Of a stretch of DNA of 64,000 nt, positions 1 to 9,299 are shown piece after piece (position 1 is the first letter of the stretch; every line of letters begins with the position of its first letter). Origin of the DNA: Ignavibacteriota bacterium (GTDB lineage Bacteria; Bacteroidota; Ignavibacteria; Ignavibacteriales; Melioribacteraceae); contig JADJGF010000001.1 in NCBI GenBank assembly GCA_016708125.1, forward strand, positions 3,184,001 to 3,248,000. Direction: 5' to 3'. The notes beneath the pieces were generated by a model. That model did no database searches and had not been told where the DNA came from. It was given only the letters and a program-made list of their open reading frames with translations. The translations under genes were made by a program, and so were the position numbers.

Positions 1-829
1 GAAATTGCGGAACCAACATTGCAAAATCATATTCAGTTTCACCAAATTCACCATTAAAATTTTCCCAATAAATATTTTTTTCATTAACTTCTTTTGCACC
101 TCTTTGAACTTGAACATCGAAACCGTATTGTTTAAAAACCGCACCAATAAAATCCTCACTGGAAACAACTTCACCTTTATATTTAGCTTGAACTCCTCTA
201 ACTCCAAAATCGCCTAAAGCTCTTTCGTTTGAAAAATAAATCATTTCCGCTTTGTCGCGAATTCCTTTTTTAACTAAATCTTTGTGAATATTTGTTATAT
301 ATTCCAAAGCCGCACCTTGGCAAGTTGCTCCGGGATGTCCGGTACCAATTACAATTTTTTGCTTTTCGCCTTTTTTCATTCGCTCAACAATTTCAAGATA
401 CTTATCTCGCGAAGCAACGGCATGATCCAAAGTACAAATTGAATATGTAAATCCATTTGGACCTAATCCTTTTGTTCCATCAAAATTTAATTTTGGTCCC
501 GTGGAAATTATTAAATAATCATACTCAAGTTTTTTAATATTATTTGAACCATTTTCTTCGGCTAAAACAAACTGATTATCCGCATGTATTTCGGTTACTT
601 TTCCATGAATAAAATTTACATTTAATTTTGAATAAACTGGTTCAAGTGGGAAAGTTGTTTTTTCGGGAGGCATGTGTCCAATGCCAACCCAAACCCATGA
701 AGGAATGTAAGCAAAATAATTTTGTCTGTTCACAACAGTTACACTATGATTTTTCCCTAATGAATCGCCGAGATAAAGTGCTGCAGTATGTCCGGCAAAT
801 CCGGCTCCAACTATAACAATCTTTGCCAT
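1..829 (-). CDS. Sulfide:quinone oxidoreductase-like flavoprotein (C-terminus cut by window edge)
   Basis: About 276 N-terminal residues are visible; the gene runs off the left edge. The protein starts MAKIVIVGAGFAGHTAALYL, an FAD-binding Rossmann fold with GxGxxG, and continues with PSWVWVGIGHMPPEKTTFPL and STGPKLNFDG, as in flavocytochrome c/sulfide:quinone reductases. A cysteine in GATCQGAALEY lies where SQR-type enzymes carry one of their redox cysteines; any later cysteine is outside the window. Members are membrane-associated and pass electrons from sulfide to quinone. The ATG at 829 is chosen because GGAG lies about 8 bases upstream. A type II NADH dehydrogenase-like role cannot be excluded without the C-terminus. 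Confidence 0.75.
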   Translation of the reverse strand, partial: MAKIVIVGAGFAGHTAALYLGDSLGKNHSVTVVNRQNYFAYIPSWVWVGIGHMPPEKTTFPLEPVYSKLNVNFIHGKVTEIHADNQFVLAEENGSNNIKKLEYDYLIISTGPKLNFDGTKGLGPNGFTYSICTLDHAVASRDKYLEIVERMKKGEKQKIVIGTGHPGATCQGAALEYITNIHKDLVKKGIRDKAEMIYFSNERALGDFGVRGVQAKYKGEVVSSEDFIGAVFKQYGFDVQVQRGAKEVNEKNIYWENFNGEFGETEYDFAMLVPQF

Positions 830-997
830 AGGAACTCCATTATTTATTTGTAATTTTATTTTAATAATTTAGTTTTGATGAATCATTAAGGAAACGATAA
901 GAACAACTTGTTTTAAATATACATTTTTTTATTAAAACAAAAATACCTTTTATGCTATTAAAGAATTTTTTTAAAAAAATATATTTAAGACAAATTC

Positions 998-2086
998 TTG
1001 CTAAATCATAGAATATATCGGAAGTTAAAAATCGAAAATCAATTTTCAAATAAAGTTATTGTTAATAAAATTACTGCATTGTGGGCTTTTAGTGAAGCAG
1101 CTCTCGGTGGAATTCTACATGTTCTTAAAATTCCACTCACTGGATTATTTATAGGAAGCAGTGCCGTAATTTTTATTTCACTAATTGCTTATTTTTCAGA
1201 CTCAAGAAAAGAAATTTTTGAATCGACAATTAAAGTATTAATTGTAAAATTTATTGTAAGTCCTTACACTCCATTAAACGCATATTTGGCTGTTCTGATA
1301 CAATTCATTTTCGGGTATATTTTATTTTTTAATGGATTCAATAAAATTTCCCCAATTCTATTAGGAATTTTATCACTATTGTTTTCTGCTGTGCAAAAAA
1401 TATTTGTTCTAACTGTAATTTTTGGAATGACGCTTTGGGAATCGATTGATATTTTTTTCAAATTTGTAATAGATCAAATTTTGCCGAACTCATACAATAT
1501 TCTTCTTCCCAAAATTAGCTACTTAATTATTGGAATATATATTTCAATTCATTTAATCGGTGGAATTATGGCGGGTTTTTATGCTGCCGGTTTTTCAAAA
1601 AAACTTTTAAATATTAACGAACAAAAAAACATTTTATTAAATGATCAACTTAATGATTTTCTTTTAAACAGAAATTTCAAAAAGAAAAAAAGAAAGTGGT
1701 GGCAGAAGCCATCTAATATTGGAATTCTTATTTTTTCCATTATGCTAATTTTGCTTTCTTATACAATAAAAGAGTTTGATAAAAATATTTCTATCAATAT
1801 TATAATTATGTTATTTCGATCAGTAATAATTCTTTTAATTTGGTATTATTTTATTTCACCGAATGCCTTGAAAATTGTGAACACGTTTTTAATAAAAAGA
1901 AAACAGAAGCAAGCAGAAGAAATTGAAAATATTCTTGAGGTATTTCCAATTATAAAATCAATAATAAAATATTCATGGAATGAAACACAGAATATTAAAA
2001 GTATTAAAAGAATATTTACTTTTTTGGATAAAATTTTAATTCATTATTTATTGTTTGAGAAAAACAAAATTGAGCAAAAAGTTTAA
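998..2086 (+). CDS. Polytopic membrane protein of unknown function, coupled to a P-loop NTPase
   Basis: About 360 residues with several strongly hydrophobic segments in two blocks (roughly residues 25-210 and 240-290) separated by a very basic linker (KKKKRKWWQK). It lies in the inner membrane by composition. An early motif reads ALWAFSEAALGGILHVLKIP. The downstream P-loop gene overlaps its 3' end by about 30 bases, so the two are probably translated together. The arrangement (N-terminal membrane block, then a short block ending in basic helices) recalls an ECF transporter S component joined to a T-like segment, but I see no diagnostic motif and do not assign a substrate. The frame has only a TTG start at 998 (a stop lies just upstream), so the start is uncertain. 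No ATG is available near it. Confidence 0.6.
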   Translation: MLNHRIYRKLKIENQFSNKVIVNKITALWAFSEAALGGILHVLKIPLTGLFIGSSAVIFISLIAYFSDSRKEIFESTIKVLIVKFIVSPYTPLNAYLAVLIQFIFGYILFFNGFNKISPILLGILSLLFSAVQKIFVLTVIFGMTLWESIDIFFKFVIDQILPNSYNILLPKISYLIIGIYISIHLIGGIMAGFYAAGFSKKLLNINEQKNILLNDQLNDFLLNRNFKKKKRKWWQKPSNIGILIFSIMLILLSYTIKEFDKNISINIIIMLFRSVIILLIWYYFISPNALKIVNTFLIKRKQKQAEEIENILEVFPIIKSIIKYSWNETQNIKSIKRIFTFLDKILIHYLLFEKNKIEQKV

Positions 2087-2540
2087 AATATTAACCGGGA
2101 AAATTCATTCCGGTAAAACAACAAAATTATTTAATTATATAAATACATTAAATTCTGTTGATGGAATTTTAGCTCCGATTGTAAACGAAAGAAGAATGTT
2201 GTATCATATTTCTTCAAAAACTATGAAGGAATTTGAAGTATCCGGTCAAAGTGAAAATATAATTAATGTTGGAAAATATTTTTTTCTTGAAAAATCTTTT
2301 GATTGGGCGAATGATATTTTGATAGAAAGTTATTTAAAAAATCCTAATTGGTTAATTATTGATGAAATAGGAAAATTAGAATTGACAAAAAAAGGATTAA
2401 ATAAATCTTTTAGTTTTATAATTGAAGACAAACTAAATTTAAATACAAAAGTTATAATTGTAGTTCGCGAAAGTTTACTAAATGATGTAATTGAATTTTA
2501 TAATCTGCAAAAAAAAGATTATGAATTTTTGGAAATTTGA
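2055..2540 (+). CDS. P-loop nucleoside-triphosphatase (THEP1-like)
   Basis: A 161-residue P-loop protein. Walker A is GKIHSGKTTK near residues 15-24 and a Walker B-like LIIDEIGKLEL lies near residues 98-108. This pattern and length match the THEP1/NTPase_1 family, whose members hydrolyse NTPs in vitro but whose cell role is mostly unknown. The start is a TTG inside the preceding membrane gene (another TTG follows five codons later), which suggests translational coupling. The pairing with a polytopic membrane protein and the position just before the purine-type cluster suggest an energising or regulatory partner, but that is inference from neighbourhood only. Confidence 0.7.
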   Translation: MRKTKLSKKFKILTGKIHSGKTTKLFNYINTLNSVDGILAPIVNERRMLYHISSKTMKEFEVSGQSENIINVGKYFFLEKSFDWANDILIESYLKNPNWLIIDEIGKLELTKKGLNKSFSFIIEDKLNLNTKVIIVVRESLLNDVIEFYNLQKKDYEFLEI

Positions 2541-2617
2541 TAAATGAAATTGCAAAGTATTTCATAATCAAAAACATTAGATTTATACTGTAAATCAATT
2601 CAAATATTGAGGGAATT

Positions 2618-4078
2618 ATGTGGAAATGGAATATTGAAAATGAAGAATATCTTACCAAAACAATTGAAAGATGTAAAAAACAAAATATAATTTTACCAAC
2701 ATTTCAACAGCTCAAACAACCGCAATCAATTCCAACAGAAATTCAAAATAAGCTTGATAATATTGATCTACAAGCACTTCATCCATTAAATTTATTTAGA
2801 ATAAATTGGTGTAATGATTCAACAACGGGAAGAATTGGCGAAATAAATTATTTAGAAATCCCAAAAGAAATTACCGGAGTTAATGCTAGAATAATTGGTT
2901 TGGTCGGGAAATTCTTTCCAACCGGTGCGCATAAAGTTGGTGCAACATACGGATGTTTAGCTCCATACTTGGTAACCGGAAGATTCAATCCCGAATATCA
3001 CAAAGCAGTTTGGCCTTCAACCGGAAATTATTGTAGAGGCGGAGTTTTTAATTCCAATTTACTTTCTGTTCATTCTGTTGCAATTTTGCCGGAAGAAATG
3101 AGCAAAGAAAGATTTGATTGGCTTCGTGAACGAACAGAAGAAGTTTATGCAACTCCGGGCTGCGAAAGCAACGTAAAGGAAATTTATGATAAATGTCACG
3201 AGCTTGAGGCAAAGAGTGATGAGTATTTGATATTCAATCAATTCGATCAGTTCGGAAATCCAATCTGGCATTACGAAATTACCGGTTATACAATTGAAAA
3301 ATTATTTAATCAAATTAAAAAAGAAAATCAAAGACTTAGCGGTTATGTAAGTGCAACTGGCTCTGCGGGAACAATTGCTGCCGGAGATTATTTGAGAAAA
3401 GTAAATCCGCAAATTAAAATTTTAGCTTCGGAAGCTCTACAATGCCCAACTTTATTGATGAATGGATTTGGCGGACATAGAATAGAAGGAATTGGCGATA
3501 AACATATACCTTGGGTTCATAATGTTAAGAACACGGATTTTATTGCTGCAATTGATGATGAAGATCCAATGAGAGTTTTACGTTTATTTAATGAACCGGA
3601 AGGAAAAGAATTTTTAGCTCAACTTGGAGCTGATAAAAATGTTGTTGAAAAATTAAGTTATTTAGGAATTTCATCAATCAGTAATTTGCTTAGTTCAATA
3701 AAATTAGCAAAGTATAATGAGTATAATGAGAACGATATAATCTTTACAATTTTTACAGACTCAAAAGATATGTATGATTCACGATTGATAGAAATGACAG
3801 AACAACTTGGAGAATATTCAGAGAAACAAGCAAATTTGGATTGGTACGGTTCAATCAAAAAGCAAAGTATTGATTATTTGAAAGAATTGAATTACTATGA
3901 TAAAAAAACAATTCATAATTTGAAATATTTTACATGGGTTGAACAGCAAGGTAAAACTGTTGAAGAATTAAATGCTCAATGGTATGACGAAAATTATTGG
4001 AATGAAAGATTCAGCATTGTTCCAACTTGGGATAAATTGATAGAAGAATTTAATTCAAAAACCGGAGTAACAATTTAA
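2618..4078 (+). CDS. PLP-dependent enzyme, fold type II (beta-subunit type), purine-cluster lyase candidate
   Basis: A 486-residue fold-type-II PLP enzyme. The Schiff-base lysine is predicted at K106 in FFPTGAHKVGATYG, close to the GAHK motif of tryptophan synthase beta. A phosphate/substrate loop WPSTGNYCRGG follows at residues 132-142 and a glycine-rich cofactor loop ATGSAGTIAAGDY near 246-258. It is longer than 2,3-diaminopropionate ammonia-lyase (YgeX, about 400 residues) and has a C-terminal extension of about 130 residues rich in W, Y and charged residues. Position directly before the HyuA-like, SsnA, YgeY and YgeW genes suggests an elimination step of purine catabolism, the YgeX place. 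The start ATG has GAGGGAA just upstream. The substrate is not provable from sequence. Confidence 0.8.
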   Translation: MWKWNIENEEYLTKTIERCKKQNIILPTFQQLKQPQSIPTEIQNKLDNIDLQALHPLNLFRINWCNDSTTGRIGEINYLEIPKEITGVNARIIGLVGKFFPTGAHKVGATYGCLAPYLVTGRFNPEYHKAVWPSTGNYCRGGVFNSNLLSVHSVAILPEEMSKERFDWLRERTEEVYATPGCESNVKEIYDKCHELEAKSDEYLIFNQFDQFGNPIWHYEITGYTIEKLFNQIKKENQRLSGYVSATGSAGTIAAGDYLRKVNPQIKILASEALQCPTLLMNGFGGHRIEGIGDKHIPWVHNVKNTDFIAAIDDEDPMRVLRLFNEPEGKEFLAQLGADKNVVEKLSYLGISSISNLLSSIKLAKYNEYNENDIIFTIFTDSKDMYDSRLIEMTEQLGEYSEKQANLDWYGSIKKQSIDYLKELNYYDKKTIHNLKYFTWVEQQGKTVEELNAQWYDENYWNERFSIVPTWDKLIEEFNSKTGVTI

Positions 4079-4099
4079 AATATTAAATTCTAATTGAAT

Positions 4100-4183
4100 T
4101 GTCATTCTGGAAATTAGGAAGTAATTATCCGGAATCTAATAATCCATTTGATAGATTCCCGATAAAATCATTCGGGAATGACA
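4100..4183. repeat. TGTCATTC...GAATGACA intergenic repeat
   Basis: An 84-bp element bounded by 8-bp inverted ends TGTCATTC and GAATGACA, with internal GGAATCTAATAA and ATTCCCGATA...TCGGGAAT segments able to fold. It fills most of the 121-bp gap between the PLP enzyme gene and the hydantoinase gene. Related elements lie at 8181-8246 and 29391-29730. It looks like a non-coding MITE/REP-type repeat. Confidence 0.6.
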
Positions 4184-4199
4184 AATATTTGACTTTGCA

Positions 4200-5663
4200 A
4201 TGATGAATAAACAAAAAATACTAACAAACATCTTTATTAATACAAGCGAAAATAATTTCACTCCGGTCAATATTTACTTTTCTGATAAAATCGAAAAAGT
4301 GGAAAGAATTATTGAACAAGAATTTACTTGGCAAGAATTAAAAAGTGGAGAAAATAAAGAGAAAATAATTAAGCAAATTCCACAACAAAATTTCTCAAAT
4401 AATTTAAAAATTATAAATGGGAAATTTAATATTGTAATTCCCGGAACTATTGATCCACACGTGCATTTTGATACGCCCGGATTTGAATTTCGCGAGGATT
4501 TTGAACATGCATCGACTGCTGCAGCTTTCGGCGGCGTAACGACAATTATTGATATGCCATGCACATCTTTGCCACCTATTACATCGCCAGAAAATTTTCA
4601 CAAAAAATTAGAAGCTGTAAAAAATAGAAGTATAATTGATTTTGCATTTTGGGGTGGAGTTTGCGGAAATGATTTTGAAGTTGGGAATAAAATTGGAAAA
4701 CAAATTATTGAGTTAAATGAATTGGGTGTTGCCGGATTTAAAACTTATTTGATTTCCGGAATGGAATCGTTTAAGGATTTAAATTTGGAGCAGATGAGAA
4801 TAATTGCAAAATACATAAAGCAAACTGGTAAACCTCAAGCTGTGCATGCAGAAGATAAATTTATGATTGAATCAAAAATGCAGAGATTCAAAACTGCAAA
4901 TCAAAATACTTGGGAATATTATTGTTTGGCTCGCAATACAGATGCAGAAGAAAAAGCAATTATTGATATGATTTCTGTTGCAAAGGAGTTTGGACTAAAA
5001 ATTCATATTGTTCATCTAAGTTCGGAAGCCGGATTAAATGCAATTCGTATAGCTCAAAAAGAGGGAATAAATATTACTGCAGAAACTTGTCCGCATTATT
5101 TGCAATTCACTCAAGATAGTTTTTTGAATGATAAAATAAGAAATTATTTAAAAGCTGCACCACCAGTAAAAATGAATAATGATCAAAATGCTTTGTGGAA
5201 CGGACTAAAAGATGGAACACTTACTTTTGTAACTACTGATCACGCTGGTTGCAATCCAAATGAAGAAAAAGTAGATGAAAATTTTTGGAATGTATACGGT
5301 GGAATTCCAGGAATTGAACATCGAGTCTCATATTTATTTAGTGAAGGATTTATAAAAGAGAAATTAACATTTAGGCAAACAGTAAATTTACTTTCAACAA
5401 ATGTTGCTGAGTATTTTAACTTAAGAAAAAAAGGAAAAATTGAAATTGGATATGATGCAGACTTCGCAATTATAAATTTATGGGATTCAGAAATTATTAA
5501 TTCGGAAAATATGCATAGCAAAGGTAAATATACTCCATTTGAAGGAATGAAATTTAATGCTACAGTAGAAAAAACAATATTACGCGGAAATGTAATTATG
5601 GATAAAGAAAACGATGCTGAAGTAAAAATTGGTTATGGGAAATTTATTGAGGTAATTTCTTGA
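4200..5663 (+). CDS. hyuA: Dihydropyrimidinase/allantoinase-type cyclic amidohydrolase (HyuA-like)
   Basis: A 487-residue amidohydrolase. Metal ligands H87 and H89 lie in GTIDPHVHF, the carboxylated metal-bridging lysine is predicted at K181 in GVAGFKTYLISG, and later ligands appear in HAED, HIVHLSSEAG and TTDHAG. The PPITSPE segment after DMPCTSLPP resembles allantoinases and hydantoinases. The family opens cyclic ureides in the cytoplasm. In purine clusters of this type HyuA is placed in the ring-opening stage. The N-terminus (about 80 residues) is less conserved-looking. The gene ends in a TTGA overlap with the next gene, so the two are translationally coupled. The exact cyclic amide substrate is unknown. 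Confidence 0.82.
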   Translation: MMNKQKILTNIFINTSENNFTPVNIYFSDKIEKVERIIEQEFTWQELKSGENKEKIIKQIPQQNFSNNLKIINGKFNIVIPGTIDPHVHFDTPGFEFREDFEHASTAAAFGGVTTIIDMPCTSLPPITSPENFHKKLEAVKNRSIIDFAFWGGVCGNDFEVGNKIGKQIIELNELGVAGFKTYLISGMESFKDLNLEQMRIIAKYIKQTGKPQAVHAEDKFMIESKMQRFKTANQNTWEYYCLARNTDAEEKAIIDMISVAKEFGLKIHIVHLSSEAGLNAIRIAQKEGINITAETCPHYLQFTQDSFLNDKIRNYLKAAPPVKMNNDQNALWNGLKDGTLTFVTTDHAGCNPNEEKVDENFWNVYGGIPGIEHRVSYLFSEGFIKEKLTFRQTVNLLSTNVAEYFNLRKKGKIEIGYDADFAIINLWDSEIINSENMHSKGKYTPFEGMKFNATVEKTILRGNVIMDKENDAEVKIGYGKFIEVIS

Positions 5664-6985
5664 AAGTAATTAATGCTTGGATTTGCCAAATAAATGATCA
5701 ATCAGTTTCCCCAATCTTTGGTGATTTGGAAATTGAAGATGGAAAAATTATTAATATTTCCGAAAGACATTTTGATTTATCAAATTTAAACACTTCGACA
5801 AATTCTGAAACAATAGATGCAAACGGAAAAGTTCTCACAATCCCAAATGTAAATTTTCACGATCATATTTATTCAAGATTGGCGAAAGGCTTATCAATAA
5901 AGGGGGATATGTCAACTTTCCCAAATATTCTAAAAAATCTTTGGTGGAAATTGGATTCGCTATTAGATATGGAAATGATTGAAGCATCAACAAAAATGGC
6001 AGCACTTGAATCAATTATAAATGGTGTGTCGTATATTATTGATCATCACTCTTCACCAAACTTTGCAAAAGATAGTTTAAAAACAATCTCACAAACTTTT
6101 GAGAAATTTAATATTCGTAATGTTCTTTGTTTTGAAACGACTGATCGAAATGGAAAAGTGCACAGAGAAAATGGATTTGAAGAAAATATTAATTTTCTAA
6201 AAAATTATACAACTGAAAATTCCAATTCACTTTTAGGTTTGCATGCTTCATTCACTCTTGATGATGATACTTTGGAAACAGCATCAAGATTACTTCAAGA
6301 AAATAATTGGGGAGTTCATGTTCATCTTTGTGAAGATAAATCCGATGTTGAAATAAGCTTGGAAAAATATTCAGCTAAACCAATGCACAGATTTACAAAA
6401 TATAATTTGTTAAATGATAAAAGTATCTTAGCTCATGGAATTCACTTGGATAAAAATGATTTTGAATTAATAAAAAATTCCGGTGCCTCACTCATTTTTA
6501 ATATTGATTCAAACATGAATAATTCAGTCGGTTTGCAAAAATTTAAAATGATTCCTAAAGAAATTCCAATATTAGTTGGAACTGATGGAATGCATGCAAA
6601 TGTTGCTCGATCATTTAAAGAATTGTTTTTGCAATTACGAAATGCCGGTTTATCTTTTGAAGATTCATTTAGTTTAATGATCAAAACTTATTTCGATCAA
6701 ATTAATTTTATTAAAAAGTTTTTCCCGGATTTTACAAAGTTACAAGTTAACGATAGAGCAGATTTTGTAATATGGGATTATGTTCCGCCGACACCAATAA
6801 ATCAGAATAATTTCTGGGGACATTACATTTATGGAATTTTGGAAAGACCTATTAAAACTGTTGTTCAAAATGGAGAAATAAAATTAGATAATTTTCAAAT
6901 CAAAAATATTGATGAAACAAAAATATTAAATGAAATTTATGCACAAGGTGAAAGATTGTTTAATAAATTTAACGAGGAAAGTTAA
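5660..6985 (+). CDS. ssnA: SsnA-family aminohydrolase
   Basis: A 441-residue metal-dependent hydrolase of the amidohydrolase superfamily. The first HxH pair is H67/H69 in VNFHDHIYSRLAKGLS, which matches the SsnA pattern (aromatic-rich AKGLS segment), with further ligands in GVHVHLCED, AHGIHL and VGTDGMHAN. The TTG start overlaps the HyuA stop by four bases and has GAGG ahead of it. SsnA accompanies xanthine dehydrogenase, HyuA and YgeW in anaerobic purine degradation and is thought to hydrolyse an amino or imino group of a purine-derived intermediate. The order and four-base coupling with HyuA support the assignment. Chlorohydrolase or guanine deaminase are the near relatives. Confidence 0.8.
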   Translation: MKVINAWICQINDQSVSPIFGDLEIEDGKIINISERHFDLSNLNTSTNSETIDANGKVLTIPNVNFHDHIYSRLAKGLSIKGDMSTFPNILKNLWWKLDSLLDMEMIEASTKMAALESIINGVSYIIDHHSSPNFAKDSLKTISQTFEKFNIRNVLCFETTDRNGKVHRENGFEENINFLKNYTTENSNSLLGLHASFTLDDDTLETASRLLQENNWGVHVHLCEDKSDVEISLEKYSAKPMHRFTKYNLLNDKSILAHGIHLDKNDFELIKNSGASLIFNIDSNMNNSVGLQKFKMIPKEIPILVGTDGMHANVARSFKELFLQLRNAGLSFEDSFSLMIKTYFDQINFIKKFFPDFTKLQVNDRADFVIWDYVPPTPINQNNFWGHYIYGILERPIKTVVQNGEIKLDNFQIKNIDETKILNEIYAQGERLFNKFNEES

Positions 6986-8169
6986 TGAACATTACTGAAG
7001 AAATTATTAAAAAGTCAGAAGAATATAAAGACTATACGGCAAAAAATTTATCTGAAATGATTAAAATAAAATCGCTTAGTTTACAAGAGAAAGAAGTCTG
7101 TGAAAAAATAAAAGTTATGATGGAAGAAGCTGGATTTGATGAAGTAAAAATAGATGGACTTGGAAATGTGATTGGCAGAATTGGAAATGGTCCAAGAGTT
7201 ATTGCATTCGATGGACACATTGATACTGTAGATTTAGGCAATTTAGAAAATTGGGATTTTGATCCTCTTGGTGGAGAAATAAAGGATGGATTTGTGCACG
7301 GGCGAGGAAGTGTAGATCAAGAAGGTGGACCTGCAGCGTTTATTACTGCCGGAAGAATAATTAAAGAATTAGGATTAGAAAAAGATCTAACAATTTATTT
7401 TACAGCAACAGTAATTGAAGAAGATTGCGACGGACTTTGCTGGAAATATATTGTTGAGGGAGATAAAATAAAACCGGAATGTGTTGTAATCACCGAACCC
7501 ACAAACCTCAATATTTATCGGGGTCATAGAGGAAGAATGGAAATTGCCGTTTCATTTTATGGAGTATCGTCTCATGGTTCTGCGCCGGAAAGAGGAAAGA
7601 ATGCAATTTATATGGCATCTCGTGCAGCACTGGAAATTGAAAAATTAAATGAAAGTTTAGCTCATGATGAATTTTTAGGAAAGGGTACAATCACAATTTC
7701 GGAATTTAAATCAAATAGTCCATCTCTTTGTGCAGTTTCTGATTTTGCCAGAATTCATTTGGATAGAAGATTAACTTGGGGCGAGGACAAAGAATTAGCT
7801 TTAAATCAAGTGAAAGAAATTGTGAAAGACATGAATGCGAAAGTTGAACTTTTAAATTATGAAGAAATTGCCTACACCGGATTAAAATATGGAATGCAAA
7901 AATATTTTCCTACTTGGAAATTGGAGGAAGATCATCCGCTTGTCCAGAAAGGGGTTGAAGCATATTCTGATTTATTTAAAGAAAATCCAAAAGTTGATAA
8001 ATGGACATTCTCAACAAACGGCGTAACTATCCGCGGTTATTATGATATTCCGGTTATTGGGTTTGGACCCGGTAATGAAGTTTTAGCTCATGCACCAAAT
8101 GAAAAAGTTCCAATTGATCATTTGGTAAAAGCAACTGCATTTTATACAAATTTTGTTGCAAAGTATTAA
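6985..8169 (+). CDS. ygeY: YgeY-type M20 family metallohydrolase
   Basis: A 394-residue M20 peptidase/deacetylase-fold enzyme. Zinc ligands H78, D111 and the general-base pair E145/E146 lie in FDGHIDTVD, GRGSVDQEGG and ATVIEEDCDG. The dimerisation lid follows at about residues 180-295 (RGHRGRMEI, GVSSHGSAPE). YgeY-family hydrolases are constant members of selenium/molybdenum-linked purine catabolic clusters and are thought to cleave an N-acyl or ureido bond of an intermediate. Its ATG shares one base with the ssnA TAA stop, and a GAGGAAAG ribosome site lies inside the end of ssnA. The neighbourhood makes YgeY more likely than an ArgE/DapE role. Confidence 0.82.
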   Translation: MNITEEIIKKSEEYKDYTAKNLSEMIKIKSLSLQEKEVCEKIKVMMEEAGFDEVKIDGLGNVIGRIGNGPRVIAFDGHIDTVDLGNLENWDFDPLGGEIKDGFVHGRGSVDQEGGPAAFITAGRIIKELGLEKDLTIYFTATVIEEDCDGLCWKYIVEGDKIKPECVVITEPTNLNIYRGHRGRMEIAVSFYGVSSHGSAPERGKNAIYMASRAALEIEKLNESLAHDEFLGKGTITISEFKSNSPSLCAVSDFARIHLDRRLTWGEDKELALNQVKEIVKDMNAKVELLNYEEIAYTGLKYGMQKYFPTWKLEEDHPLVQKGVEAYSDLFKENPKVDKWTFSTNGVTIRGYYDIPVIGFGPGNEVLAHAPNEKVPIDHLVKATAFYTNFVAKY

Positions 8170-8180
8170 TATAACAAACA

Positions 8181-8246
8181 TGTCATTCTAGTCTTGTTCT
8201 GGAATCTAATGAACAAATTGGATGCTGAAATAAATTCAGCATGACA
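8181..8246. repeat. TGTCAT...ATGACA intergenic repeat
   Basis: A 66-bp element with ends TGTCAT and ATGACA and an internal 8-bp hairpin ATGCTGAA/TTCAGCAT (8222-8242). It shares the GGAATCTAAT segment with the 4100-4183 copy. It lies between the ygeY and ygeW genes and is absent from coding sequence here. Confidence 0.6.
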
Positions 8247-8286
8247 AGGAAAAAAGAAATATAAAATATTTTTATTCGGAGTATTT

Positions 8287-9297
8287 ATGGAAAGTAAATT
8301 AAAAGGAAAACATTTTCTTACTTGTGAAGATTGGACAAAAGAAGAATTAGATATTGTATTTAACAAAGCATTCAAACTAAAAGATGAATTCTACAAAGAA
8401 ATTAATCACTTGGATTTACCGCACAAAACTTTATTCATGATGTTTTTTGAGCAATCTACAAGAACTCGAAATTCAATGGAAGCCGGAATGACTCAGCTGG
8501 GCGGGCATGCGCACGATTTAACTCCGGACAAAATGCAAATTACTCATGGTGAAGTTGCAAAAGATACTGCAATAATTTTATCGCGAATGGGAAATGGAAT
8601 TGCATGCAGAAATTGTTTTTATGGAGTCGGTAAAAAATATTTAGATGAACTTGCTGCGTTTTCGCGTAAGCCGGTTATGTCTTTGCAAGATGATGTTTAT
8701 CATCCTTTCCAAGGTTTAGCAGATTTAATGACAATATTTGAACACTTCGATAAAAATCCAAAAGGATTAAAAGTAACCATAGCTTGGGCTTATGCAACAA
8801 CGCATTCAAAGCCGCTTTCAGTTCCACAAACTCAAGCTTTACTATTTCCTCGTTATGGAATTGATGTAACAATTGCGAATCCTAAAGAATTTCCGTTAAG
8901 TCAAGATATTGTTGATAAAGCAATGAAGAATGCGGAAGTCGGCGGAGGAAGTATAAAATTTACAAATGATATGGATGAAGCATTTGAAGGTGCGCATGTT
9001 GTAATTCCCAAAAACTGGGGCGGGTTTGGGCATTATTCGGTTGATGATTATTTAGCTAATGAAACAGATTGCAAAAAAGAAATGAGTGAAAATTTAGCAA
9101 AGTATAAAAGTTGGATTTGTGATGATCGAAGAATTAAACTTGCTGATAAAAATGTTAAACTCATGCACGCTCTACCAGCTGATAGAAACAATGAAGTTAC
9201 TGATGAAATTTTAGATAACCCAAATATTTCAATAGTGTTTGATGAAGCTGAAAACAGACTTCACACAGCAAAAGCAATTATGTCTTTAACGATGTAA
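8287..9297 (+). CDS. ygeW: Knotted carbamoyltransferase YgeW
   Basis: A 336-residue carbamoyltransferase. The carbamoyl-phosphate motif STRTR is at residues 57-61 (FEQSTRTRNSMEAG), followed by LSRMGNGIACRN, DDVYHPFQGLADLMT (the HPxQ substrate motif) and MHALPADRNNEV near the C-terminus. The AHDLTPDKMQITHGE stretch and HALPADR ending fit the YgeW/AOTCase knotted subgroup rather than ornithine carbamoyltransferase. In purine catabolism YgeW is proposed to run toward carbamoyl phosphate, feeding the carbamate kinase found 12 kb downstream. CGGAG lies 8 bases before the ATG. It seems somewhat shorter than enterobacterial YgeW (near 390 residues). Confidence 0.85.
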   Translation: MESKLKGKHFLTCEDWTKEELDIVFNKAFKLKDEFYKEINHLDLPHKTLFMMFFEQSTRTRNSMEAGMTQLGGHAHDLTPDKMQITHGEVAKDTAIILSRMGNGIACRNCFYGVGKKYLDELAAFSRKPVMSLQDDVYHPFQGLADLMTIFEHFDKNPKGLKVTIAWAYATTHSKPLSVPQTQALLFPRYGIDVTIANPKEFPLSQDIVDKAMKNAEVGGGSIKFTNDMDEAFEGAHVVIPKNWGGFGHYSVDDYLANETDCKKEMSENLAKYKSWICDDRRIKLADKNVKLMHALPADRNNEVTDEILDNPNISIVFDEAENRLHTAKAIMSLTM

Positions 9298-9299
9298 AA

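Noticed and set aside
5..217. Open frame of 70 codons on the plus strand
   Set aside because: It lies opposite the truncated flavoprotein gene, which has clear family motifs; the plus frame encodes only Phe/Asn-rich filler.
861..1049. Minus-strand frame of 62 codons between the flavoprotein and membrane genes
   Set aside because: No ribosome site and very AT-rich; it overlaps the start of the membrane protein gene and shows no motif.
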